The notes under the pieces are model-generated. The model did not search any database and was not told the DNA's origin. It saw only the letters and a list, made by a program, of their open reading frames with translations. DNA of 64,000 nt from an uncultured Bacteroidales bacterium (GTDB taxonomy: Bacteria > Bacteroidota > Bacteroidia > Bacteroidales > Bacteroidaceae). Each line of letters begins with the position of its first letter. Positions within the stretch are counted from its first letter, which is position 1. The stretch lies in contig CACZAN010000013.1 of assembly GCA_902779165.1 (NCBI GenBank), positions 26,512-90,511 of the forward strand, given 5' to 3'. Both the position numbers and the translations under genes were made by a program. Of the stretch, positions 53,122 to 62,900 are shown piece after piece.

Positions 53122-53162
53122 AAAAAGGGAGTTCGAACCCGTGAGGGCCAGGCTCCCTTTTT
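53122..53162. terminator. Terminator-like hairpin after the HTH gene
   Basis: AAAAAGGGAG (53122-53131) pairs perfectly with CTCCCTTTTT (53153-53162). It is symmetric, so could act in both directions. The loop contains GTTCGAACCC, which resembles a tRNA T-arm, but no tRNA is present. Confidence 0.65.
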
Positions 53163-53187
53163 AAGTTTAAAACCATCATGCAAACGC

Positions 53188-53226
53188 CCCCCGCCTTCAT
53201 CCTTGTCTGGATGTGGCGGGGGTTTT
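53188..53226 (+). terminator. Intrinsic terminator upstream of pyrK
   Basis: CCCCCGCC (53188-53195) and GGCGGGGG (53215-53222) form the stem, with inner CATCC/GGATG pairing, followed by TTTT. Confidence 0.8.
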
Positions 53227-53268
53227 GCATTGATAATTCTGTTCCTGCGCCACTTTTTGCCTTTTTTC

Positions 53269-53300
53269 TTTGGTGCTTCGGTTGTGAAGTCGTATCTTTG
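53269..53300 (+). promoter_or_regulatory. Promoter of pyrK-pyrD
   Basis: TTTG at 53269-53272, a 20-bp spacer and TATCTTTG at 53293-53300; a full consensus 33 bp before the pyrK ATG. Confidence 0.75.
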
Positions 53301-53333
53301 CGCACAGAAACCTATAATAATATATAATAAGGT

Positions 53334-54218
53334 ATGAAAAAGTATGTTTTGGACTTGCTTCTGAAGCACATTTCTCAGCCCCGACCCGGTTATGTGGTGT
53401 TGCAGCTGACGAGTCCTTTCGGTGCGTTGCCCGAAATGCTTCCGGGGCAGTTCGTGGAGGTGCGTGTCGACGGTTCACCATCCACGTTTCTGCGCAGGCC
53501 CATCAGCATTAATTTAGTGGATCGCGAGGCGAACGAGCTGTGGCTACTTGTGCACGCTGTTGGCGAAGGCACAAGGGCGCTGGCACGCCTGGAGGCGGGT
53601 GCAACGGTTAATGTGGTGTTGCCTTTAGGTCGCGGATTTACGATGCCGGAGGATTCTTCGTGGCAAAACTGCGCTGCACAGTCTTCTGCAAGTCTCGCTG
53701 CACAGTCTTCTGCAAGTCTCGCTGCACAGTCCTCTGCCAGTTGCGGGGCACAGTCCTCTGCCAGTTGCGGGGCTCGTTACCTGCTGGTAGGTGGAGGAGT
53801 GGGAACGGCACCGCTGCTTTATTTAGGACAGGAATTGGTGGCTCGTGGCTGTCAGCCTACATTTCTGTTGGGTGGACGCTCTGTCAATGATCTGCTGCAA
53901 CTGGACCACTTCCGTCGTTTCGGCGAGGTTTGTTTGACCACAGAGGACGGCAGTGCGGGCGAACGTGGCTTCGTCACCCAGCACTCGCTTTGGCAGCAGG
54001 CTTCTTTCGACCGAATCTGCACTTGTGGTCCTAAACCTATGATGATGGCCGTTGCGCGTCTGGCACGGGAGAAGGGGATTCCCTGCGAAGCATCACTCGA
54101 GAACCTGATGGCCTGCGGGCTGGGAGCCTGCCTCTGTTGTGTGGAGGACACCACCGAAGGCAACGTCTGTGTCTGCAAGGAAGGCCCTGTATTTTCTACC
54201 GATAAACTCAAATGGTAA
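53334..54218 (+). CDS. pyrK: Dihydroorotate dehydrogenase electron-transfer subunit
   Basis: The 294-aa protein has the FAD-binding block [12 protein letters not shown] near 45, the NAD-binding [16 protein letters not shown] near 145, and a C-terminal [2Fe-2S] cysteine cluster within [14 protein letters not shown] and NVCVCKEG. It passes electrons from dihydroorotate (via PyrD class 1B) to NAD+ in pyrimidine synthesis. An in-frame insert of four 8-residue repeats ([32 protein letters not shown]) sits between the FAD and NAD domains and is absent from usual PyrK. pyrD follows directly. Confidence 0.93.
   Translation: MKKYVLDLLLKHISQPRPGYVVLQLTSPFGALPEMLPGQFVEVRVDGSPSTFLRRPISINLVDREANELWLLVHAVGEGTRALARLEAGATVNVVLPLGRGFTMPEDSSWQNCAAQSSASLAAQSSASLAAQSSASCGAQSSASCGARYLLVGGGVGTAPLLYLGQELVARGCQPTFLLGGRSVNDLLQLDHFRRFGEVCLTTEDGSAGERGFVTQHSLWQQASFDRICTCGPKPMMMAVARLAREKGIPCEASLENLMACGLGACLCCVEDTTEGNVCVCKEGPVFSTDKLKW
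53673..53768 (+). repeat. 24-bp tandem repeat inside pyrK
   Basis: Four 24-bp units at 53673, 53697, 53721 and 53745; units 1 and 2 are identical, 3 and 4 diverge slightly. They encode A/G-A-Q-S-S-A-S-L/C repeats in frame. Confidence 0.92.
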
Positions 54219-54229
54219 ATTCCTGCTTT

Positions 54230-55144
54230 ATGGCTGACTTAAGAACAAAAATAGGAGCTTTGGAGCTCAAGAACCCTGTGATGACGGCCTCTGGCACTTT
54301 TGGTTACGGCTTGGAGTTCGCAGACTTCGTGGACCTCTCACAGATAGGAGGAATTATCGTCAAGGGAACGACCCTCGAACCCCGGCAGGGCAACCCTTAT
54401 CCCCGAATGGCGGAAACAGCCCAGGGAATGTTGAATTGCGTAGGCCTGCAGAATAAGGGTGTAGATTACTTCTGCGAACACATTTATCCTGAAGTACGCA
54501 AGATCCAAACCGCCGTGCTCGTCAACGTAAGTGGCAGCAGCCCAGAGACGTACGCAGAGTGTGCACGTCGCATTGCGGCACTCGAGGATATTCCAGCTAT
54601 CGAACTGAACATCTCTTGTCCGAACGTTCGACAAGGCGGCATGGCTTTTGGTGTCACCAGCGAGGGTGCAGCCTCTGTGGTGAAGGCCGTGCGTGCCGTT
54701 TATCCTAAGACACTCATTGTCAAGCTGTCGCCCAATGTAACCAGTATTGCGGACATCGCTCGTGCGGTGGAGGCTGAGGGGGCTGATGCTGTTTCGCTCA
54801 TCAACACATTGATGGGAATGTCTATCGATGCCGAGAAACGTCGCCCCATATTGAGCATTGGAACTGGCGGGCTGTCTGGTCCTGCCGTGAAACCTGTAGC
54901 TCTGCGCATGGTTTGGCAGGTATATGAAGCTGTGAAGATTCCTGTTGTGGGACTGGGCGGCATCATGAATGCCACAGATGCAGTGGAGTTTCTGTTGGCA
55001 GGTGCCTCGGCTGTCGAAATCGGTACAGCGAACTTCATAGACCCGACCGTGACGGTGAAGGTGGCGCAGGGAATTGAAGAGTACCTCTCCTGTCACGGCT
55101 TTGCCTCCGTTCAGGATATCATAGGGGTGGCACATCGATTGTAA
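54230..55144 (+). CDS. pyrD: Dihydroorotate dehydrogenase, class 1B catalytic subunit
   Basis: The start [20 protein letters not shown] at 54230 matches the family; an ATG at 54212 would overlap pyrK. FMN-barrel motifs: [40 protein letters not shown] with catalytic Cys, [24 protein letters not shown]. It oxidises dihydroorotate to orotate and pairs with PyrK, 11 bp upstream. Confidence 0.95.
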   Translation: MADLRTKIGALELKNPVMTASGTFGYGLEFADFVDLSQIGGIIVKGTTLEPRQGNPYPRMAETAQGMLNCVGLQNKGVDYFCEHIYPEVRKIQTAVLVNVSGSSPETYAECARRIAALEDIPAIELNISCPNVRQGGMAFGVTSEGAASVVKAVRAVYPKTLIVKLSPNVTSIADIARAVEAEGADAVSLINTLMGMSIDAEKRRPILSIGTGGLSGPAVKPVALRMVWQVYEAVKIPVVGLGGIMNATDAVEFLLAGASAVEIGTANFIDPTVTVKVAQGIEEYLSCHGFASVQDIIGVAHRL

Positions 55145-55179
55145 TTAACGTATTTCCACCTTAAACTCTACTCTCTCCA

Positions 55180-56151
55180 GTGCGCCTCAATCGTTCCGAC
55201 CGCCGTGTCCTGCTGCTTCTGTTCGCCGTCGTCATTGCTTTTTGGGGCGGTGTACTGCTCGACCGCTGGCTTTTGCAGCCTCGCAGCAGCCTCGTCTCTC
55301 TTGATGAGGTGGCGATGGATTCGCTTGATGCAGCGTGGAGTGGGGCCGACAGCTTGCAGATGAGTGGGGGAGGGTATCTTGTCCGTAAAGGCGAAAGTGA
55401 CAATAATTCTGGCTATTACGCTGTTCCCGTTCAGCAGTCAGAGACTTTCCCTTTTGATCCGAACACGGCTGATTCCACCACGTTCCTTCGCCTCGGACTC
55501 GCTCCCTGGCAGGTGCGTAGTATTTATAAGTATCGTGCTCGGGGCGGACGCTATCATCGCCCCGAGGACTTCAAGCGTTTGCCTGGTATGGCGCCCGAGT
55601 TGTGGAATCGTCTGGCGAGTTTTGTTCGTATTGGCGAGCCTTTCCGTTATTATGAGCGCGAAGATCTCGACCGCGAGCGCAATGCCGGTCGCGTTGCCGG
55701 GCGCGAAGCCGAGAGATTGCCTGAGGATTCCTCCAGCTATCCTTATCAGGAGAAATTCAGCGAGGTGGTGCAGCTCGACTTAAATGCAGTGGACTCCGCC
55801 ACGCTGAAGAAAGTGCCTGGAATTGCGTCCTATCGAGCCCGCCAAATCCTGAACTACCGCGACCGCTTGGGTGGTTTTGTCAGTAGCGATCAGCTCTCAG
55901 AAGTGGAGGGCGTTCCCGTTGAGTTGCAAGAGTGGTTCACGGTAAAGAAAGGCGTCTTCCGCAAGATTAATCTCAACAGTGCTTCTGTCGGGCAGCTGGC
56001 GCGCCATCCTTATGTCGGTTCAGCCCGTGCGAAAGCTATTGTCAACTACCGCCGTGCTCAGGGGCGCATCCGCTCTCTCGCCGACCTCAGCCTTCTCCCC
56101 GACTTCTCTTCCGAGGTCATCGCGCGGTTGGAACCTTACTTGGAATTTTAG
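55180..56151 (+). CDS. ComEA-like helix-hairpin-helix protein with membrane anchor (323 aa)
   Basis: It starts at GTG (MRLNRSDRR), with one hydrophobic segment (VLLLLFAVVIAFWGGVLL). Three helix-hairpin-helix repeats follow: FDPNTADSTTFLRLGL (~93), LDLNAVDSATLKKVPGIASY (~205) and INLNSASVGQLARHPYVGS (~270). This domain binds DNA in ComEA proteins of competence systems; in Bacteroidetes such proteins are common and their role is unproven. It lies 35 bp after pyrD. Confidence 0.82.
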   Translation: MRLNRSDRRVLLLLFAVVIAFWGGVLLDRWLLQPRSSLVSLDEVAMDSLDAAWSGADSLQMSGGGYLVRKGESDNNSGYYAVPVQQSETFPFDPNTADSTTFLRLGLAPWQVRSIYKYRARGGRYHRPEDFKRLPGMAPELWNRLASFVRIGEPFRYYEREDLDRERNAGRVAGREAERLPEDSSSYPYQEKFSEVVQLDLNAVDSATLKKVPGIASYRARQILNYRDRLGGFVSSDQLSEVEGVPVELQEWFTVKKGVFRKINLNSASVGQLARHPYVGSARAKAIVNYRRAQGRIRSLADLSLLPDFSSEVIARLEPYLEF

Positions 56152-56154
56152 CGA

Positions 56155-56332
56155 GTTCAAGGGTTCAAGAGTTCAAGGGGTTCAAGAGGTTCAAGAAGTT
56201 CAAAGGGTTCAAGAGTTCATAAGTTCAAGGAATGCCCTAGCGGGGCCTCTCTTAAACCCCTTGAACTCTTTGAACTTCTTGAACTTCTTGAACTTCTTGA
56301 ACTTCTTGAACCTCTTGAACCCCTTTAAACCC
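56155..56332. repeat. Giant hairpin of GTTCAAGA-type tandem repeats
   Basis: The left arm (56155-56230) has runs of AGTTCAAG(A/G)G; the right arm (56250-56332) is built from CTTGAACTTCTTGAAC. The arms are mutually complementary in register, with a short CCCTAGCGGGG-like loop. It lies between the ends of two convergent genes and could terminate both. Confidence 0.8.
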
Positions 56333-56341
56333 TTTCGGGTC

Positions 56342-59300
56342 TTATGGGGCGGTGATGAACTTGCGGCCGTTGCGGACGTAGATGGTGTTGGGTTTCAGGG
56401 CCGTGACTCTGCGGCCAAAGAGGTCGTAGACGGGTGCCGCAGTGGAGGTTGCCAGCTGCGGTTGTGTGCGAGGAGCCTGCACGGGGGTGAGGTCGTAGTC
56501 ATCGAGGTCGCCGATGATGGTGCCGTACTCAGCCCAGTCCGATGCCTTATAGGCCGATAAGGCACTCTTGTAGACATGGATTCTGGGCTTGCTGGAGAAG
56601 AGGTACGACGAGATGGCGGGCGGTGTTGTGGGTTTGACAAAGACATCCTTGACTTCAGAGTCGTAGAAGGCTCCCTTTGCCAGCGTTTTCACTTTCTCGC
56701 CGATGACCACTCGTGCCAGTCGCTTGCAGTAGGCGAAGGCGTCTTCGCCAACCGCTGTCACACCGTCGGGGATAGTGATGTCCTTCAGTCCGGTATTGGA
56801 GAACGCGCAGTTCTGAATGCGTGTGATGCTCTTCGGCAGCTGAATGGCGATGAGTTGCTTGCTTTGGTAGAAGAGGTGGTCACCGATGACGTTGTTCGCT
56901 GTCCTGTAGCTCTCGTAGTATGCCATTCCGCCGCTTTTGACGGTGGCGTCGGAGATGTCGATGGAGGCCAGGTTGCTTTCGTTGATTAGCTTGCGTATGT
57001 ATTTGAAGTCCGAGCCGTTGATACTGCCTCCGATGGTGGCTTTGATGACCCTTTGCGAGAGCGAATCATCCAGTGTGCCCGCCTTTTCGAGATAGACGTA
57101 TTCAGCTCCCTCGCCGGCTTTTTCGACCTCGTGCAATGTGCCTCCGGCATCCATGGAATAGATGGTGAAGTCTGGATCCACGCAGGATGGGATGCAGAAA
57201 TGATAGGCATTGGCGGCATAAACCATCTTGTTCTCGCTGTTGAGCATGATGAATCCCACGCCTCCGGAGCCTTCCATGGCAAAGAGGGAGTCGGCTTGCA
57301 GGTAGGTGTAGCTCGATGGCTGCGACCCTCCCGGCAGGTAGCTGGTGAACTGTCCGAGTTCGCCGCATTGTCCCACGGTCTCTGAGTCGCGCCGTTTCTT
57401 GCCGCCCGTAGTGAGGAAATCGGTCGTCAGCACGTAGTCCGCGCGGTCTTCCACGAAGAGTATCTCGCGGTTCTTGACGGGGTACTTGGCGATTTCGGCC
57501 AGTGTCTTTTCGATATCAGACTTGCGGACGGTCATTTTGTGGTCGCCGTAGTCCTCGATGGGGTAATTGGTCATTGGGACGAAGAATCCCCAAGCGGTGA
57601 AGAAGTCCGTGAGGTCTTCCTGTGCCACCTCACACACCTTGCGCACAAACTTCAGCGAGCTGACGTTGCCGCCGCCCCAGCATTTGATGGGGTCGTCGCG
57701 CAGAGCCTTGAAGAGGTTGGGGTAGAACGAGGTGTTCTTCTGTGCGAGGTGGTAGTAGAGATACAGCTGCCAGTACATCCTCAACTGGCTGTTGACGTTG
57801 CGGATGAAGAACGGGGTGTTGTAGGCGAACTCGTCCATCACGTCGGCCAGCGGCGATCCCACGGAGGTGACGAGACCGTCGTGGAAGCGGATGTAGTTGG
57901 AGAAGAGGTTGTTCGAGGCCTCGGTTCCGCCTTCGAGGTTGATGGCTCCCTGGTTGTTGTGGCCGCACTCGTGGGCCGAGCACCAGTCGTCCATTTCCCA
58001 ACGGATGACGAAGCTGTTGCGGATGCAGTCCACGGAGTTGTAGCAGGTGCGGTAGGGTGTGGAGTTGGCGTAGCCCGCATCACTCGAAGTGCCCTCGATG
58101 GCGAAATTCGGGTTGTTGTAGTAGGTGGGGTAGATATCCTCGCCGCCCGTCAGGTAGAAGGGGGCTCCGGCACGCTCGCCGTTGGCCACCTGAGCGGTGT
58201 AGCCCATCAGTTCCTTCTGCCACACGGTGAGGCTGTCGAACCAGCAGATACTCCGCTCTATGGATTTGGGCCACACGGTTTTGTAGGTTGATTTCTTGAA
58301 GTTGAAGAGTGCGCGTCCGCCCTTGATGGTGAAGAGGGTGTGGGTGGCGGCTTTCAGCAGAGCCTGGTAGTCGGTGTCGCTGTGGCGGGCCACGTCGTAG
58401 TATCCGTTGACGACCCCGCCTTCGATGTGTATTTTCAGGCTGGGCCACTCGCTGAGCATCTTCGTCTTGGACTTGGTGTCGGCTGTGTAGAGGATGTAGT
58501 AGAGGGCGTTGGCCACCCCGTCGACGATGTTCAGTCCCTTCTTCAGCTTGGTGCCCGTTTTGGGATTCGAGATGAGGTCGTTGTCCACGCATCCGGCGAT
58601 GTAGAGGGTGGCATCAGCCGGTATGTCGTCACCGACGAAGACATAGAGGGGTTCGAGTCCGGTGCTGTAGATGCCCGTGGGGTTGCCCATATACGAACCG
58701 CCGGTGCTCTTCATCTGTGTGTTCCAGTAGGCGGCATCGCTGAAGGCAGCGTAGTTGTGGATGCGGAATTCCTGCTCGTAGGCGGCCCACTGCCCGTTCT
58801 TCACCTTCACGGCAATTTCCGTCATGTATTCTGGCATTCCGGCTTCGGTCATGGCGGTCGTCAGTGCGTCGTCGCTCATGGCCTGGCAATCGGCTTTCAG
58901 CTGGGTGCAAGCGGCATCTTCGAAGAAGTTGCTGCAGAGCTTGTTGACCGCGTCGCTCTCGTCGTCTTCCATGGGGTAGGTGTCTTCCAGTTTGCCCCGG
59001 AGGGTGAACTGCTTCCAGTCCGAAGCCTTGTAGTCGGTCAGTGCCTCGGAGTACACATACACCGTTGGGGTGCCGCCGAAGAGGTAGGCGGGAACATTGG
59101 GGGGCGACAGGGGTTTCACGTAGGCTTTCGAGATGGGAGAACTCCAGAACACGCCCTGATCCATCTTCGCCACCCGTTTGCCGAGGACCACCGTCGTCAG
59201 CGAGCTGCAGTAGGCAAAGGCGTCGCTGCCCAGTTGCGAGACGCTGTTGGGGATGTCCACTTTTCTGATGCCTGTATTGGAGAAGGCATTGCTCAGGATG

Positions 59301-59668
59301 GCGGTGACGCTGGCGGGCAACTCGATGGTTTTCAGCTTCGTCAGACCGTGGAACATCCGGACTCCGATCACGTTGTTCTCCGTTTTGTTGTCCTCGTAGT
59401 AGGCTACGCCGCCCTTCTGAATCTTCACTTCCGACAGGTCCAGCGACGTCACTCCGCCGCTTGTGATCAGTTCTCGCAGGTATTTGATGTCGGTGCCGTT
59501 GATGCAGCCCGTCACCTTCAGTTCGCTGTCGCTGGCGGGCAGCAGTGTGGAGAGCGTTCCTGCCTGCTCCACGTTCACTTCGCTGACGGCCAAAGCGGTG
59601 GTGGCGCTGCAACAGACGACGGTCGTCAGCAGTACTTTCAGAATTCCTTTTACGTAGTTCTTTTTCAT
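56342..59668 (-). CDS. Secreted M60-family metallopeptidase flanked by BspA-like LRRs (1,108 aa)
   Basis: The signal peptide is KVLLTTVVCCSATTALA. N-terminal BspA-type LRR_5 repeats span ~80-215 (LKTIELPASVTAILSNAF). The M60 (enhancin/mucinase) domain holds the zinc motif HECGHNNQG near 566-574, followed by INLEGGTEASNN with the downstream Glu. A second LRR block occupies ~890-1060 (ITIPDGVTAVGEDAFAY). The end VYDLFGRRVT ... NTIYVRNGRKF is an export module. M60 enzymes of gut bacteria cleave O-glycosylated mucin-type proteins, so this is a likely mucin protease. Confidence 0.85.
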   Translation of the reverse strand: MKKNYVKGILKVLLTTVVCCSATTALAVSEVNVEQAGTLSTLLPASDSELKVTGCINGTDIKYLRELITSGGVTSLDLSEVKIQKGGVAYYEDNKTENNVIGVRMFHGLTKLKTIELPASVTAILSNAFSNTGIRKVDIPNSVSQLGSDAFAYCSSLTTVVLGKRVAKMDQGVFWSSPISKAYVKPLSPPNVPAYLFGGTPTVYVYSEALTDYKASDWKQFTLRGKLEDTYPMEDDESDAVNKLCSNFFEDAACTQLKADCQAMSDDALTTAMTEAGMPEYMTEIAVKVKNGQWAAYEQEFRIHNYAAFSDAAYWNTQMKSTGGSYMGNPTGIYSTGLEPLYVFVGDDIPADATLYIAGCVDNDLISNPKTGTKLKKGLNIVDGVANALYYILYTADTKSKTKMLSEWPSLKIHIEGGVVNGYYDVARHSDTDYQALLKAATHTLFTIKGGRALFNFKKSTYKTVWPKSIERSICWFDSLTVWQKELMGYTAQVANGERAGAPFYLTGGEDIYPTYYNNPNFAIEGTSSDAGYANSTPYRTCYNSVDCIRNSFVIRWEMDDWCSAHECGHNNQGAINLEGGTEASNNLFSNYIRFHDGLVTSVGSPLADVMDEFAYNTPFFIRNVNSQLRMYWQLYLYYHLAQKNTSFYPNLFKALRDDPIKCWGGGNVSSLKFVRKVCEVAQEDLTDFFTAWGFFVPMTNYPIEDYGDHKMTVRKSDIEKTLAEIAKYPVKNREILFVEDRADYVLTTDFLTTGGKKRRDSETVGQCGELGQFTSYLPGGSQPSSYTYLQADSLFAMEGSGGVGFIMLNSENKMVYAANAYHFCIPSCVDPDFTIYSMDAGGTLHEVEKAGEGAEYVYLEKAGTLDDSLSQRVIKATIGGSINGSDFKYIRKLINESNLASIDISDATVKSGGMAYYESYRTANNVIGDHLFYQSKQLIAIQLPKSITRIQNCAFSNTGLKDITIPDGVTAVGEDAFAYCKRLARVVIGEKVKTLAKGAFYDSEVKDVFVKPTTPPAISSYLFSSKPRIHVYKSALSAYKASDWAEYGTIIGDLDDYDLTPVQAPRTQPQLATSTAAPVYDLFGRRVTALKPNTIYVRNGRKFITAP

Positions 59669-59770
59669 GTCATTGATTCGTTTTAAGTAGGTATTCAGAA
59701 TTATTATACATTATCCTTGTCTGTAGGTGAGTTCCTGTTTTTTTATTTCTCACTGGCTTTGCCGAACTCC

Positions 59771-59820
59771 GTCACGACTCGGTCATCTTCAAGCAAGCTT
59801 GGATGGCGCTCGCTGCTCCG
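59771..59820 (+). repeat. Dispersed ~47-bp intergenic repeat, copy 2
   Basis: GTCACGACTCGGTCAT, AAGCAAGCTT, GGCGCTCGCTGCTCC: the same element as 26730-26776. The 59669-59938 gap holds nothing else I can support. Confidence 0.8.
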
Positions 59821-59938
59821 TCGCTTGGTGCATCTTTTCCTCTTTCCCTCAGTCTCTTAGCCCGCTAAGTTCCTTCGAAGAAAAGAAAAATCTGCATCCA
59901 TATAGAAGATAAAAAAACATAAAACTAATTATGAACAC

Positions 59939-62900
59939 CTACTTACACTTCATATATTTGCGCCCCTCCTTCACGATGATGCCGCGCGCTGTTGATGGAG
60001 TGCTGATGCTGCGGCCCTGGAGGTCGTAGGTCTGCGCTGCATGCAAGGGGTGTTTTCCGCTTTTCGTCCCTTCCACTCCCAGACTCTCGTCTTTCACCAC
60101 TCTCAGCGTGCCGTCCTTCAGCAGTGAGCTGGTGTCCCAGAGTTGTGTCTCTGAGGGCCGTTCGGGTACGATGGTGCTGAATCCGGTGCCGCTGAGGGTG
60201 CCCAGCGAGGTGAAGAGCTTCATCGTAGTGCCGTCGGGCAGCGGTTCGTCCTGTTTCAGGTCCAGTACCAGCGTGGCGCCGTTGATGGCGCAGGTGCCGT
60301 TGATGCTAATGCGGTTGAACTTCACCTGGGTGCCGTTATATGCAATGGGGAACTGCACTTCGCCGCCCCTGGCTACGGTCAGTCCGGCGGTGAGTTTCAA
60401 GGTTTGTGAGCTCACGAGAGTGTCGCCGGCACAGAGCGTGGCTCCCGACTGCACTGTCACTCTCGAGCCAATGCTTCCGCGCCCCATCAGCGTGGCGCCG
60501 TCCTTCACCGTGTAGGCTCCTCCTCCCGTGTGGGAGCCGTTGACGATCAGCCGTCCGCCTTCCACCGTCGTGGTGCCCGTGTACACGTTGGCGCCCGTCA
60601 GTCTCCAGTCGCCGCTGCCTTCTTTCACGATGGTTGTGGTGCCGTAGTACTTCTCGGCGGTGTTGCTGGCGCAGTCGTTGATGGTGCCCGCGAAGGTCTC
60701 GTTGGTGTTTGCTCCGCCTATGCGCCAGGTCATCTTGTGGCCTGCCGTCTGCTTGCTGCTGCCGCCCAGTGTGGATTGTGCCGCGCCGCTGAGTCCTCCG
60801 ATGTGCAGGTCGCCGTTCGTCTGCCAGTAGATCATCACGATGGCTCCCTTCAGTTCCACCACGCCGTTGGGGATGCCGGTCTTCGTGTCCAGCATCAGCT
60901 GGTTCGAACTGCCCGTGCCGTTGCCGATGAGTCGTCCGTAGAAGCCCGTCCAGTCGCCCTGCAGGTACTCGCGCACCCACGAGATGCGGAAATCTATGGT
61001 ACCCGTGCCCGTGAAGGCACTCTTGATATAGCAGTTGCGGTAGGGCTCGAATACCGACTTTGTGCCCTCTGCCGCCTCGATGGGGAAGACGTATGTCGTG
61101 TAGTTGTCGTTGGCGTCCTTGGTGGCGAAGGTGCCGCCTGCCAGCACCAGCTTCTGGCTGCTGCCCAGCTGCAGCTTCTTGTCCTCCAGCGTGCCTAAGT
61201 AGGGCAGATACAGCGTGCCGCCGCGAACGATGGTGGCTCCTTCATATCCGAAGAAAGCCTCCGAAGCGGCCTGCACCTTGCCTTTTCCGCCAAAGCTGAC
61301 GCTGGCGGGGCCTTCGATGCGGCCGTTCATCGTCACCGTTGCCGAGCTGTTGGCCACGTCGAACTCCGTGTCGGCGTAGAGGTTCGCGCTGCGGTTGGTG
61401 CTGGTCGTGGCGCCGGTGTAGTTCCAGATGCCTCCGTTCCATATCCAGTTCTGTCCGAATTCCGACGAGGCTCCGATGGCGCTGGGCACCTCGCCGTCCT
61501 TCAGGGTGCTGAACGACAGGGTGCCGCTGTGCAGCACGGTGGCGCCCGTGTAGGTGTTCGTGGTGCCCAGCGTCAGGGTGCCCTTGCCGGCTTTGTTCAT
61601 CGAGGTGCTGCCGCCGATGGCTCCGCTGCCCCTCAGGCTGATGTCGGCATCCGTGTTCACCACCACGGCCTCCGGCTCCACGGTTTCAGTCAGCGTGATG
61701 TCGGCGTCTTCCGCTGCATCGATGAGCACCTTCTTTCTGTTCGTGAAGAGCTGTCCGCTCCAGTTGGCGTCGGCGAAGTTCCACTCGCCCGTTCCCTGCT
61801 GCCAGCGCAGGTCGGGCTGGTAGTTCTGTATATCCACCATCTCCACCTGCTTCGGCTGTGTCTTCACCGTCAGCACCGCCGTGTAGTCGGAATATAAGTC
61901 AGCGTCCTTCAGGGCGCGCATCCTCACTTCGAAGGAGCTGCCAGCGGGCAGGTCGCTGAGTGTCAGCCGTTCGCTGCCTGCGGGTGCCTGCGCTACTTCC
62001 TTCCATTCGCCCTGCTGTTTCATCTCTACGCAGAAGGCCGTCTCGCCCTCCGTGAAGTCATACCATTGCAGGGTGATGCGGCTGTCGGTGGAACTGTGGA
62101 AGGCCAGCAGCACCGGCGCACGCAGGAAGGGCACTCGGTTGCTGCGGGTGAGGCTGTTGATGTAGTTCTCGATATTTGCGTAGCCGTTGTCAGCCAGCAG
62201 CATGGCATCGTCCTTTGCGGGATTGGTGCCGTTGGCGTTTTCCCATTCGTCGGGCATTCCGTCGCCGTCGCTGTCGGCAGGTTTGCCGAAACTGGTCAGC
62301 TTCCACGCCGTGGGAGCGCCTATCGGCAGCTGGGCCTCCGACGAGATGATGCCGCCCTCAGTGCCTAAGGACCGCACCTGATGCACCATATAGCAGTCCG
62401 CCAGGTCGCGGTAGGGTAGGGAGGCGCCCACCTCCGGCAGCAGCGAGTCCACCAGCTGCGTGGCCTTCCATGCCGGCAGCTCGGGGTAGTCATAGGGCAG
62501 CGCCTCGAAGGTCGGGCCGCCCGAATATTCGCTGCGCGGAATCTCATAAGGGTTGAAGAGGCCGTCGGCATTGCGGTCCTGCCAGTTGTCGGCCGCGTAG
62601 AGGTGGAACTTCGCGTTGGCGCCCGTCATCGCGTTGCCGCCGCCGGCGGGACCGTTGATGAACAGGTTGTTCGTCGCGTTGGCGAAGGACGTGCCCTCCG
62701 AGTCGCCGCCCATCAGGTAGCAGCCGCTCTGCCAGTTATACACCAGGCAGTTCACATACTGGTTCACCCCTTTGATCTTATTGTTGCGCGTGTCGTTGTC
62801 GCAGTAAAGGTTGCGGTAGAGCGAGATGCGGTCGGCCTGGATGAGTCCGCCGGCAGAGTGCGTCAGCAGACCCTGCCCGATGATGCAGTTCTGGATGGTG

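Noticed and set aside
53122-53162. tRNA-like T-arm (GTTCGAACCC)
   Set aside because: No acceptor, D or anticodon arms can be drawn around it; it is the loop of a terminator-like hairpin.
53673-53768. Possible CRISPR array
   Set aside because: Repeat units are directly adjacent with no spacers and lie in frame in pyrK. The 63417-63549 and 22-bp arrays also lack spacers and cas genes.
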